NCBI RefSeq assembly: GCF_963675305.1
Contig: NZ_OY776147.1
Location: 1,798,001 to 1,862,000, forward strand
DNA: 64,000 nt
Direction: 5' to 3'
DNA from: an uncultured Hyphomonas sp.
GTDB lineage: Bacteria; Pseudomonadota; Alphaproteobacteria; Caulobacterales; Hyphomonadaceae
Notes under the pieces: model-generated
The model's input: the letters and a program-made list of their open reading frames with translations, nothing else
Told to the model about the DNA's origin: nothing
Databases searched by the model: none
Translations under genes and position numbers: made by a program
Part shown: piece after piece, positions 53,948-62,238 of the stretch
Layout: each line of letters begins with the position of its first letter
Position numbering within the stretch: position 1 is the first letter of the stretch

Positions 53948-56827
53948 CTAGTTGGCGCTGGTCAGGTTACCTGCCTGGTCGATCGACCAGCCGAGGTACC
54001 AGGTGTCATCGGCATCTTCGACAGCGCCGATGTAGGTTGTGGGCTCGAGTTCGCCGATGCCGGTCACGTCGAACACCGGAACAGCGTTCTCATTGTCACC
54101 CGGAACCACACCGGGGCGCCCGGCGCGGAAGGTGAAGCCGCTCATCGTCGCCGACTGGTTCGTGACGAGGTTGTTGGCTGCCGGGTTCGAGAACACGTCC
54201 GGCTCACCTCCGGCGTCGCTGGCGAACGGTGCACCGTTGTCGGCCAGGAACATTGACTGAAGGTTCAGCGTTCCGGCGTTAGCATTGGCAATCGTCGTAT
54301 CCGTGTCGACATCCAGACCGAATTGAGGCCAGCCAAGCACGATCAGATTGGCAATCGTACCATTCATACCGCGGCGCAGCTTGACACCGATTTGTGAAGT
54401 AGCGTCACCACCGGCAATAATCGTGAGGTTCGAAACACGCGGTGTCGAGATCGGTGTCGCCAGTTCATCGTTCTCCAGGTTATCGCCTTCGATACCGTTG
54501 GAGTTATCGGTGATATTGCCAGTCGCAGAACCAACGCCGCTGTAGGCAATGCCGTACTGGAGCGAGCCGACCCAGCCATCGGTCCAGTCGAACTGGTCAT
54601 CACCGCAGCCGATGGCCAGCATGTGCTTCGCGCTGACTGTGCCGCCGAACCATTCAAAACAGTCGTCCTGGTTGTTGTAGACCTGGACATAGTCGACTTC
54701 CGTGCCCGAACCGACGCCCTGGAACGCAATACCGTTCAGTTCGTCTTCGGTCGTCAGCTGAACGCCGGCGTATTCAACGCGGGTGTAGAAGATCTGACCG
54801 GAGTCGTCGTCTGCTGTGCCACCGCCGAAGAAGCCCGAGGAACCCTCGCCCGGTTTTTCACAATCAACCGTTCCGCCGGTACCCGATCCGCCGCAAGCGT
54901 TGATCGGTGCACGGCCGTTGATGATCACGCCGCCCCAGATACCCTTGGTATCCTGATCGAACGTGCCAGTGCCGGCAACTTTGTCTTTCGCGGTGAACAC
55001 GACCGGTTTTGCAGCCGTACCGTTCGAGAGCAGTTTGGAACCGCGGGCAATCACGAGGTAATCGTCATTGCCTTCACCGACCACTGTCACGCCCGGATCG
55101 ATGGTCAGGTTGGCGGCGACAGAGTTCGTACGCGGCGCAGCCGGATCAGGACCGAGGTCCACACCGACGAAGACCGAACCGATCAGTTCGTAGATCAGGG
55201 CATCACCATTGGTCAGGCGAACGTTGGATGCGACAGTCCCAGTGATCTGGCAAAGCTTTTTGCCGTCGAGGGTGCCGTTCTCCGTGGTGCCTGCCGGGCA
55301 GTTGACGTCCACTTCCGGGAACAGCGTGCCGGGCTGGGCGAAGCTTGCCCAGTTGTCGGAAACGGTTTCCGTCGGCGAGAACGCGCCGATATAGTTGGTG
55401 GTCGTGAAGAAGGTATCGCCGGAAAGCGCGGTCGATACCGGAACATTCAGTTCCTGCTGGCCGGGGAAGAAGCCATCAACCAGCGTATTGTTGGCGGTGC
55501 GGATATTCGCGGACGCCGGGAACGAGATCGGCGTGTCGCCGTCGCTGTTCTCGAAGTTCACGGTGTTGTCCAGCAGCCAGCTCTCGAGCGTCAGGTCCCC
55601 GCTATCGAGGTTGAGGAAGGTCTGGTCGGTGTCGATATCCAGGCCTGTCGGGAAGCCTGTCACGATGAAGTTGACCAGCGTGCCTTTGGTCCCGCGGCGC
55701 AGCAGGGCACCGTAAAGATTGCCTTCGCTGCCAACCATCGTGACGTTCGAGATGCTCGGATCAGAGAAGGGCGTTGCGTCGAAAGCGTTGTTCAGGTTGT
55801 CAGCTTCGATGCCGTTCGGATCACCCGAAGTCGGGATGTTGGAATTAACGACTGCGAACTGCAGCTTGCCGGACCAGCCATCGGTCCAGTCGATGCTGTC
55901 GTCGCCGGCGCCTGTGGCAACCAGGTACTTCACATTCACCGTACCGCCGAACCACTCAACCGCGTCATCGAGATTGTTGTGAACCTGAATGTGATCGACA
56001 ACAGTGCCGGAGCCGACGCCCTGGAAAGCGATGCCGTTCAGTTCGTCTTCCGTGGTGAGCTGCGCACCCGCATACTCGACCGATACATACTGAAGCGTAC
56101 CGGAGTTATCGTCTGGCTGGTCGCCGCCGAAGAAGCCGGACGAACCTTCGCCGGACTTCTGGCAGTCTGCCGAACCGCCCGTCAGGCCGCTACAGGCGTT
56201 GATCGGGGCGAAGCCGTTGATAACCAGGCCGCCCCACTGGGCGTTGGTCGTCACTTCGGTGATGGACGAACCGGTTTCTTCGTCGTTCATCTTTGCCCGG
56301 GACGTGAAGCGGATCGGGTTCGCTGCCGTGCCGACAGCTTCAATTTTCGAACCGCGTGTCACGACGAGATAGTCGTCGGTCGCGGTTGAAGTACCGGAAG
56401 CGGAAGCACCGAAGAAGCGGACACCTTCGCCAATCGTCAGAGTGACCGGCGTGCCGGCGTCGTCGCGGTTGTCTTCACCAACAAAAACCGGGCCGCGCAG
56501 CGCGATCGTCGTATTTGCAGGGATGGTCACGTCGGTGGTGAGGACAGTCGACGTGCCGGTACCACCGAGCACACAGACGTTCACATCAGAGAAGCCATCA
56601 GCCGCAATTGCGTCAAAGGTCGCTTCGGAGGTGCCATCCGGGCAGCCTGCCGTCGGCACAAGCTCGATCGTCGCGGCAGCTGGCGGCGGGGGCGGCGGAG
56701 GCGGCGGAGGGCTGATTGGAGTCGAAGGCGCGCCGGGTGACGAAATGGTCGTGTCCGAGCATGCAGCCAGCGTCATCACGGCGAGGCTCGCCATCGTCGC
56801 CAGCTTCAGTGTTTTACGGATTTTCAT
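53948..56827 (-). CDS. Large internally duplicated surface lipoprotein
   Basis: A 959-residue protein. The signal peptide ends in lipobox LAAC (C23), followed by a Ser/Thr/Pro linker with ten consecutive prolines (40-49). The rest consists of two similar halves with a period of 434 residues. Both hold the blocks GEGSSGFFGG, VEYAGxQLTTEDELNGI, FQGVGSGTxVD, EWFGGTV and DWTDGW, a repetitive beta-rich pattern that suggests a beta-helix. I do not recognise a catalytic motif. Its place before a TonB receptor and the T2SS genes recalls the Caulobacter ElpS lipoprotein, which is exported by T2SS in phosphate starvation; identity with ElpS is not shown. It may bind or degrade polymers at the cell surface. 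Confidence 0.7.
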   Translation of the reverse strand: MKIRKTLKLATMASLAVMTLAACSDTTISSPGAPSTPISPPPPPPPPPPAAATIELVPTAGCPDGTSEATFDAIAADGFSDVNVCVLGGTGTSTVLTTDVTIPANTTIALRGPVFVGEDNRDDAGTPVTLTIGEGVRFFGASASGTSTATDDYLVVTRGSKIEAVGTAANPIRFTSRAKMNDEETGSSITEVTTNAQWGGLVINGFAPINACSGLTGGSADCQKSGEGSSGFFGGDQPDDNSGTLQYVSVEYAGAQLTTEDELNGIAFQGVGSGTVVDHIQVHNNLDDAVEWFGGTVNVKYLVATGAGDDSIDWTDGWSGKLQFAVVNSNIPTSGDPNGIEADNLNNAFDATPFSDPSISNVTMVGSEGNLYGALLRRGTKGTLVNFIVTGFPTGLDIDTDQTFLNLDSGDLTLESWLLDNTVNFENSDGDTPISFPASANIRTANNTLVDGFFPGQQELNVPVSTALSGDTFFTTTNYIGAFSPTETVSDNWASFAQPGTLFPEVDVNCPAGTTENGTLDGKKLCQITGTVASNVRLTNGDALIYELIGSVFVGVDLGPDPAAPRTNSVAANLTIDPGVTVVGEGNDDYLVIARGSKLLSNGTAAKPVVFTAKDKVAGTGTFDQDTKGIWGGVIINGRAPINACGGSGTGGTVDCEKPGEGSSGFFGGGTADDDSGQIFYTRVEYAGVQLTTEDELNGIAFQGVGSGTEVDYVQVYNNQDDCFEWFGGTVSAKHMLAIGCGDDQFDWTDGWVGSLQYGIAYSGVGSATGNITDNSNGIEGDNLENDELATPISTPRVSNLTIIAGGDATSQIGVKLRRGMNGTIANLIVLGWPQFGLDVDTDTTIANANAGTLNLQSMFLADNGAPFASDAGGEPDVFSNPAANNLVTNQSATMSGFTFRAGRPGVVPGDNENAVPVFDVTGIGELEPTTYIGAVEDADDTWYLGWSIDQAGNLTSAN

Positions 56828-56937
56828 TAAACTTCCCTCTATGACCCCCTGCGGGCCGCTATGTCTCAGTTGTCAGGCATGCGCGAGTTCCCGGAATCCC
56901 CGCGGGAATCTTCTGCCGCCGAGGTGGCTTATGGCAG

Positions 56938-56981
56938 CGTTGATTTACGGTTACGAAACGGTTTGATTAACCTTTTGTGAC
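56938..56981 (-). promoter_or_regulatory. Four tandem 11-bp repeats, Pho-box-like, upstream of the T2SS locus
   Basis: On the minus strand the units are GTCACAAAAGG, TTAATCAAACC, GTTTCGTAACC and GTAAATCAACG. Position 2 is T and positions 8 and 9 are A in all four, and G1, A4 and C10 occur in three of four. PhoB binds direct repeats with exactly this 11-bp spacing, and the first unit differs from the GTCATAAA core in one base. The site ends 111 bases before the lipoprotein ATG. PhoB binding is inference. Confidence 0.5.
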
Positions 56982-57101
56982 GGCCTCGAATTTATCGAGA
57001 GGTTCTTCGGAAGCGTCTAAATTGATTGCAGATTGCGACCTGCAACAGTTGCTATAGCCTGACGATACAAGGCTTGCCGGACTCCCCGGTTCAATAATTT
57101 T

Positions 57102-57123
57102 GGCTCGGTAAAGTTACTGAGCC
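57102..57123 (-). other. Hairpin overlapping the stop codon of the PD40-like gene
   Basis: GGCTCGGTAA and TTACTGAGCC pair (one G-T) around a two-base loop. On the minus strand AAAATTATT follows, which is not a proper T-run, so it is at best a weak terminator or an mRNA end stabiliser. Confidence 0.45.
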
Positions 57124-57986
57124 GGCAAGCTGGCCAGCACCTGATCCATCGGGATTTCCATCAACACACCGTCGCGGGAAAAGAACAAAGTCTGACCATC
57201 TCCCGACAGACCGGCACCGAATTCGTTCGCTTCCGAATTCAGGGGCGGCCCGGGATTCACAGGATCGCTCCAGGTTCCATCCGCGTTGCGCGTGCTGGTC
57301 CAGATGTCCGCACCGCCCTCTTTCGGCGTCCGGTGCGAGTAGAAGAAGATCCGCTGGCCGTCCGCTGTGATCACGGAATGATCATCGGTGCGCATGTCAT
57401 TCAGATAGCTGAGGAAGGCCGTGATCTTCCATGCGCCGGTCTCATCCTGATGCGCCTCGCCGAGGCCGTAGCCGAATCCATCCATTTCGAAACGGCTCGA
57501 GACAAAGATCATGGTGCCATCGGCAGCGACAGATGCGATCGTCTCATCTGCATTGGTATTGATCTCACCCTCAATAGGGCTTGGTTCCCCCCAGGCTGAT
57601 CCGTCCCACTCCACGCGCCAGATATTCAGGTCCCGCCCGCCCAGCGGCGGCGGCAGGACGGCGTCCGACGCGAAATACAGAGCGCCGTCGGCGCGGCTGA
57701 AGCTCGCCCCCTTGAGCCGCTTGCGGCCTGGCAGGTCCATCCGCGCGGGCTCCGACCAGGTCTTGCCGGTCTTGTGCATCTCGTAGAGCCATGCCTCGCC
57801 GTCATCTTCCTGCGTGTAGATGCGGATGGTTCCATCCGGGCTCTCGGTCATGGAGTAAGCATTGTTTCCGTGGCCCGGCGCTTCAGCGCCCGGGAAGATT
57901 GCCACAGGGCCGGAAGGCGCAGGTTTTGAACAGGACGCCAACACGCACAATGCGGCCACCGCTATGGGAAAAAGTCTGATAGTCAT
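57114..57986 (-). CDS. PD40/TolB-like beta-propeller lipoprotein
   Basis: A 290-residue protein with a signal peptide ending LASC (lipobox). The body has repeated beta-propeller blades of the PD40 type: NAYSMTESPDGTIRIYTQ, GASFSRADGALYFASDAV, ETIASVAADGTMIFVSSR, HSVITADGQRIFFYSHR and FGAGLSGDGQTLFFSRDG. It is a soluble envelope protein, probably a binding or scaffold protein. The start at 57986 has GAGG six bases before it; another ATG at 57992 is two codons earlier. It follows the XRE regulator gene closely. Confidence 0.75.
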   Translation of the reverse strand: MTIRLFPIAVAALCVLASCSKPAPSGPVAIFPGAEAPGHGNNAYSMTESPDGTIRIYTQEDDGEAWLYEMHKTGKTWSEPARMDLPGRKRLKGASFSRADGALYFASDAVLPPPLGGRDLNIWRVEWDGSAWGEPSPIEGEINTNADETIASVAADGTMIFVSSRFEMDGFGYGLGEAHQDETGAWKITAFLSYLNDMRTDDHSVITADGQRIFFYSHRTPKEGGADIWTSTRNADGTWSDPVNPGPPLNSEANEFGAGLSGDGQTLFFSRDGVLMEIPMDQVLASLPAQ

Positions 57987-57994
57987 CGTCATCC

Positions 57995-58345
57995 TCAGGT
58001 GAGAAGGCCAACCGGCACATCGAGGGCTTCGGCAAGCCGCTTGGCGGTCTTCAGCCCGAAAGGCATGCCGCGCTCCATGGCGGAGATATGGTTTGCGCGG
58101 ATTCCGCACAGCGAACTCAGTTCCTTCTGAGTCATCAACCGGTACTGGCGAAGGGCCCGGACAGGGTTTTCGCCCTGCTCGATCTGCTTGAGTACATCTT
58201 CCGGAATGTCAGGCTGCGCACTTTGAACCGCTGCAGCCTGCCTGGCCTCGACCTCGCTCAGCCGGCGTTCCAGATCCTGTACTGTTTTCTCAAGATCCAG
58301 GATCTTGAGTTCCAGAGAATAAACAAAGTGATCGTCGCTCGGCAT
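57995..58345 (-). CDS. XRE-family regulator with N-terminal coiled coil
   Basis: A 116-residue protein. Residues about 8-40 are heptad-like (LELKILDLEKTVQDLERRLSEVEAR in pieces), predicting a coiled coil; residues 62-116 form an XRE helix-turn-helix (LRQYRLMTQKELSSLCG, then HISAMERG). This arrangement usually binds DNA as a dimer. Its stop lies three to nine bases before the PD40-like lipoprotein gene, so the two are likely an operon. The target promoters are unknown. Confidence 0.75.
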   Translation of the reverse strand: MPSDDHFVYSLELKILDLEKTVQDLERRLSEVEARQAAAVQSAQPDIPEDVLKQIEQGENPVRALRQYRLMTQKELSSLCGIRANHISAMERGMPFGLKTAKRLAEALDVPVGLLT

Positions 58346-58556
58346 AGGGGTTTTCCAACTTCAGGCAGGCACCCTTAGAAGGCCATGCCGAATGTTTGAT
58401 GTCAGAAATATAAAGCTTCTTTGACGGTTTCCCGGCGCCCGGAATCCGCCCACCCGGAAAACAGCTCACCGCCTGTCGGGGCCGCCGCGACAACTGAAAC
58501 TCCGGCAATTACAAATGCGTAAGCCCATTGACCGGCGCTAACACGCACCATAAATG

Positions 58557-58570
58557 ACTGACCAGTCAGT
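58557..58570. promoter_or_regulatory. TetR operator before the efflux operon
   Basis: ACTGAC-CA-GTCAGT: two six-base half-sites in perfect inverted symmetry around a two-base centre. This TGACTGACCAGTCA-like sequence is a familiar operator for TetR-type efflux regulators. It stands 17 bases before the tetR start and would overlap or follow its promoter, so autoregulation is likely. Confidence 0.8.
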
Positions 58571-58587
58571 TAGTATTCGGGTGAGCC

Positions 58588-59214
58588 ATGCTCCGGGCCA
58601 GAAGTGATGCAGCAAAGGACGAACGCCGGCAGGCGCTCCTCGCGGCTGCGCTCGACGAGGTCTTTGAAAAGGGCTTCGCAGCCACACGCATGAACGATGT
58701 CGCCAGGCGCGCCGGTCTGTCCAAGGGGACGCTCTACCTCTACTTCGACTCGAAGGAGGCGCTGTTTCAGGGACTGGTCGAGTCCCTCGCCTATCCGAAC
58801 CTTGAAATCATTGAACGGATCACGGAACAGGCAGAAACCCTGAAAGAGGCGCTGCAAGGTATCCGGCAATTTGCCCCTACGCTGATCCGCCAGACAGACC
58901 TGCCCCGATTGCTGAAGGTGCTGGTCGGCGACAGCCAGCTCTTCCCAGACCTGGTTCGCGCCTACCGCGAAGATCTGGTCGAACGGGTCCTGTCCATGAT
59001 TGCCGCCCTGCTCCGCCGGGCAGACGCCGGCGGCGAGGCCAATGTTCCGGACCCTGAACTGACAGCCCGCCTGATCATAGCGCCGATCATCTTCAGCGCG
59101 CTCTGGCAGGGTGTCTTCAATCAGAAATACGAAGCGGACGTCGATCTCGACAAGCTTTTTGAAATCCACGAGCAGATGATGCTCAAAGCCCTGGAAATCG
59201 GATGCGTATCATGA
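58588..59214 (+). CDS. TetR-family regulator of the efflux operon
   Basis: A 208-residue TetR protein. The helix-turn-helix is at about residues 15-55 (ALLAAALDEVFEKGFAATRMNDVARRAG, LSKGTLYLYFDSKEALF), and the C-terminal all-helical ligand domain resembles the group linked to HlyD and ABC-2 pumps. It is first of four genes; the next start overlaps its end by 13 bases. It should repress the operon through the palindrome upstream until a drug-like ligand binds. Confidence 0.92.
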   Translation: MLRARSDAAKDERRQALLAAALDEVFEKGFAATRMNDVARRAGLSKGTLYLYFDSKEALFQGLVESLAYPNLEIIERITEQAETLKEALQGIRQFAPTLIRQTDLPRLLKVLVGDSQLFPDLVRAYREDLVERVLSMIAALLRRADAGGEANVPDPELTARLIIAPIIFSALWQGVFNQKYEADVDLDKLFEIHEQMMLKALEIGCVS

Positions 59215-60164
59215 CCCCGTTCTTCAAGCCCGCAACGCTGGCGGCCGGCTTTCTTCTGCTCAGCATCACAGGCTGCAGCCAGCAGGACGAACCGGTTCAT
59301 CTCGGCTATGTCGAAGCGGACTGGACCTATGTCTCCGCGCCTGCCGCCGGTCGGATCATCGACCAGACAGTCAGCGAAGGCAGCCGCGTCGCGCCAGGCG
59401 ACTTTCTGTTTCAGCTCGACAGCACAGCCGAAGAAGCTGCCGTCTCCGAAGCTGGCGCAAGGCTGAACCAGGCAAAGGCACAGGCTGACGACCTCAGCAC
59501 CGGCGCCCGCCCGCCAGAGATCAAACGGCTGGAAGCCCAGCTGGCGGCAGCCAGGGCCCGGCTGGAGAAAGCGACCAGCGAACGCGACCGGATCCTGCCG
59601 CTTGTTGAGCAGGGCTTTGCCCCGAAATCCCAGCGCGACACGGTCGAAGCGGAATTCGACGCGGCCACAGCCGCCGTCCGCGCCGCCGAACAGGACTTGA
59701 AAGTCGCAGCCCTGCCGGCCCGTGACGCCTCCCGCATGGCGGCAGACGCCGCCGCAAAATCCGCTGAAGCCGCAAAATCCGCCGCCGAATACCGCCTCAA
59801 TGAACGGCGCACGATTGCCCCGGTTGGCGGCAGGGTGGAAGAAGTCTTCTTCCGCAAGGGAGAATTTGTAACGCCCGGCGCGCCGATTCTGGCCATCCTG
59901 CCGGACGATGGCCTCAAAGTACGCTTCTATGTTCCGGAGACGGACCTTTCCGGATTGAGTGTCGGACAGTCTGTCTCCGTAGCGGCAGACGGGCTTGCCA
60001 GCCCGGTCAAGGCGAACATCTCGTTCATCGCCCATGAGGCCGAATTCGCCCCGCCGGTTATCTATGCCCGTCATTCCCGTGAAAAACTTGTCTTCATGGT
60101 CGAGGCAAAAGTGCCGGTCGGCGCAGGCCTTCACCCGGGGCTGCCGGTGGAGGTCAACTGGTAA
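59202..60164 (+). CDS. HlyD-type membrane fusion protein, likely lipoprotein
   Basis: A 320-residue periplasmic adaptor. The N-terminal signal ends ITGC (C25), so it is probably a lipid-anchored adaptor. Lipoyl half-domains flank a coiled-coil hairpin of about residues 75-195 (rich in Glu, Ala and Arg; AEQDLKVAALPARDASRMAADAAA in parts), followed by the beta-barrel domain. It should link the ABC-2 permease to an outer-membrane channel, which is not encoded in this operon. ATG 59202 lies inside the tetR end. Confidence 0.88.
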   Translation: MRIMTPFFKPATLAAGFLLLSITGCSQQDEPVHLGYVEADWTYVSAPAAGRIIDQTVSEGSRVAPGDFLFQLDSTAEEAAVSEAGARLNQAKAQADDLSTGARPPEIKRLEAQLAAARARLEKATSERDRILPLVEQGFAPKSQRDTVEAEFDAATAAVRAAEQDLKVAALPARDASRMAADAAAKSAEAAKSAAEYRLNERRTIAPVGGRVEEVFFRKGEFVTPGAPILAILPDDGLKVRFYVPETDLSGLSVGQSVSVAADGLASPVKANISFIAHEAEFAPPVIYARHSREKLVFMVEAKVPVGAGLHPGLPVEVNW

Positions 60165-61096
60165 TGCCGGCCGACTACGCCATCGACGTTCACGGCTTGG
60201 TCAAGCGCTTCGGCAAGAAGACCGCCGTTGCGGGTGTCGATATCCAGATGCCACGCGGCGAAGTCTGGGGCTTCCTTGGCCCCAACGGCTCTGGCAAGAC
60301 GACCACGATCCGGATGATCTGCGGCCTGCTGACGGCGACCGAAGGCACCGGCCAGTGCCTCGGCTACGACATCCGGAAGGATGCCGCACAGATCCGTGAA
60401 CTGACCGGGTATATGACCCAGAAATTCTCCTTCTGGACCGATATGACGATCCGGGAAAACCTTGAGTTTGTGGCCCGTCTCTACCGCCTGCCTCATACAA
60501 GGCAAACGGTGGACGAGACGCTGGAAACACTCGGCCTCTCCCACCGCCAGCACCAGCTGTCCGGCGCGCTTTCCGGCGGCTGGAAGCAGCGCCTCGCGCT
60601 TGCCGCCGTCACCATGCACAACCCGAAACTCCTGCTGCTGGACGAGCCGACCGCCGGCGTCGACCCGCAGGCCCGGCGTGACTTCTGGGACGAGATCCAC
60701 CACCTCTCCCTCAAGGGCATGACGGTGCTGGTCTCCACACACTACATGGACGAAGCCGAACGCTGTGACCGCATCGTTTACCTCGCCCATGGCGAAAAGA
60801 TTGTCGAAGGCCGCGTGCCGGACGTGATCGACCGCTCGGGCCTGCTGACCTTCCGGGGCGAAGGCGACGGCGTCCGGCGCCTGGCCGACGACATCAAACA
60901 CGAACCGGGCGTCGAACATGTCGCCTATTTCGGCTCTGCGCTTCATGTCAGCGGCCGGGACCGCGCCGCCATTCAGGCCGCCATCGACAAGCATCCGGCC
61001 GATGATGTCAGCTGGAGCGAAGTGCGCACGAGCCTGGAAGACGCTTTCATCGCCCTCAGCGCGGAAGCCGGTGAAGACAAACGGGTGCATGCATGA
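60164..61096 (+). CDS. ABC-2 exporter ATP-binding protein
   Basis: A 310-residue ATPase. Walker A GPNGSGKTT at 39-47, signature LSGGWKQR at 136-143, Walker B LLLLDEP at 156-162 and the C-terminal extension of drug-exporter ATPases. The ATG shares its A with the HlyD stop (TAATG), and its end overlaps the permease start (ATGA). Pairs with the following permease as a YhiH/YhhJ-like drug pump. Confidence 0.93.
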   Translation: MPADYAIDVHGLVKRFGKKTAVAGVDIQMPRGEVWGFLGPNGSGKTTTIRMICGLLTATEGTGQCLGYDIRKDAAQIRELTGYMTQKFSFWTDMTIRENLEFVARLYRLPHTRQTVDETLETLGLSHRQHQLSGALSGGWKQRLALAAVTMHNPKLLLLDEPTAGVDPQARRDFWDEIHHLSLKGMTVLVSTHYMDEAERCDRIVYLAHGEKIVEGRVPDVIDRSGLLTFRGEGDGVRRLADDIKHEPGVEHVAYFGSALHVSGRDRAAIQAAIDKHPADDVSWSEVRTSLEDAFIALSAEAGEDKRVHA

Positions 61097-62232
61097 CGGG
61101 CCTCTTCCGATCTCTCGGCCGCATCTGGGCGGTTTTCATGAAGGAAACAGTCCAGATCCGGCGCGACCGCCTGACCTTTGCCGTCATGTTCGGCATTCCG
61201 ATCATGCAGCTGATCCTTTTCGGCTATGCGATCAACATGAATCCAAAACACCTGCCCGCAGCGCTTCTGGTGGAGGAGCAGACGCCGATCGTCCGCACCA
61301 TGATCCAGTCGCTGAAAACATCCGACTATTATGACTTCGTCATACAGACGGACGACCCGCGCGAAACGGGCGATCTGCTGGCCCGCGGCGAGGTCGCTTT
61401 CGTTGTCTCCATTCCGGCGGGCTTTACCCGCAAGCTGATACGTGGAGAACGTCCGCAGCTGCTGATCGAAGCCGATGCCACCGATCCCGCTGCCGCGTCA
61501 GGCGCAGTGGCGTTCGCACAGACGATCCTGACGGATGCGCTCCGCCATGACCTCAAAGGGCCGATCGCCAGTCTTGCCGGTGGACCGCCACCTTTCGACC
61601 TGGTGGTGCACCAGAAATACAATCCCGAAGCCAAAACCAGCTACAACATCGTGCCCGGCCTGCTGGGCGTGATCCTCACCATGACGCTGGTGATGATCAC
61701 CGCCATCGCAATGACGCGGGAGTCCGAACAAGGCACGATCGAGAATCTGCTCGCCATGCCGGTGAAGCCGATCGAAGTCATGCTGGGCAAGATCATGCCT
61801 TATGTCGTGGTCGGGGCCGGGCAAACCCTTTTGATCCTGCTCGCGGCACGTATCCTGTTTGATGTGCCTTTCATCGGGAACCCATGGATCCTGTTCCTCG
61901 GCGTTTCCGTGTTCGTTCTGGCAAACCTTGCGCTTGGTTTCACCTTCTCGACCATCGCGCGCACGCAGATGCAGGCCATGCAGCTGACCTTCTTCTTCTT
62001 CCTGCCGTCGATCCTGCTCTCCGGTTTCATGTTCCCGTTCCGGGGCATGCCGGAATGGGCCCAGATCATCGGAGAAGGCCTGCCGCTGACGCATTTTCTG
62101 CGCATCGTGCGCGGCGTCATGCTGAAAGACACCAGCCTGGCGCAGCTTCAGAACCCGATCATCGCCTTGTGCATCTTCACCGCTGTGGCGGTCTCCATTG
62201 CCATGTTGCGCTATCGGCGAACGCTCGACTAG
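61093..62232 (+). CDS. ABC-2 type permease
   Basis: A 379-residue membrane protein of the ABC-2 exporter family: one N-terminal transmembrane segment (LTFAVMFGIPIMQLILFGYAI), a large periplasmic domain (residues about 50-175) and five more segments after NIVPGLLGVILTMTLVMITAIAM. ESEQGTIENLLAMPVKPIEVMLGKIMPY is the coupling-helix region. Likely exports a hydrophobic drug or lipid. The epmB gene converges six bases away. Confidence 0.9.
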   Translation: MTGLFRSLGRIWAVFMKETVQIRRDRLTFAVMFGIPIMQLILFGYAINMNPKHLPAALLVEEQTPIVRTMIQSLKTSDYYDFVIQTDDPRETGDLLARGEVAFVVSIPAGFTRKLIRGERPQLLIEADATDPAAASGAVAFAQTILTDALRHDLKGPIASLAGGPPPFDLVVHQKYNPEAKTSYNIVPGLLGVILTMTLVMITAIAMTRESEQGTIENLLAMPVKPIEVMLGKIMPYVVVGAGQTLLILLAARILFDVPFIGNPWILFLGVSVFVLANLALGFTFSTIARTQMQAMQLTFFFFLPSILLSGFMFPFRGMPEWAQIIGEGLPLTHFLRIVRGVMLKDTSLAQLQNPIIALCIFTAVAVSIAMLRYRRTLD

Positions 62233-62238
62233 ACGCAC

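Noticed and set aside
54623..56389. 588-codon open frame on the plus strand.
   Set aside because: It is antisense to the duplicated lipoprotein, whose signal peptide, lipobox and repeats support the minus strand.
57102..57123. Hairpin at the PD40-like gene as a rho-independent terminator.
   Set aside because: The stem is strong, but the minus-strand sequence after it (AAAATTATT) lacks a T-run, so I list it only as a hairpin.
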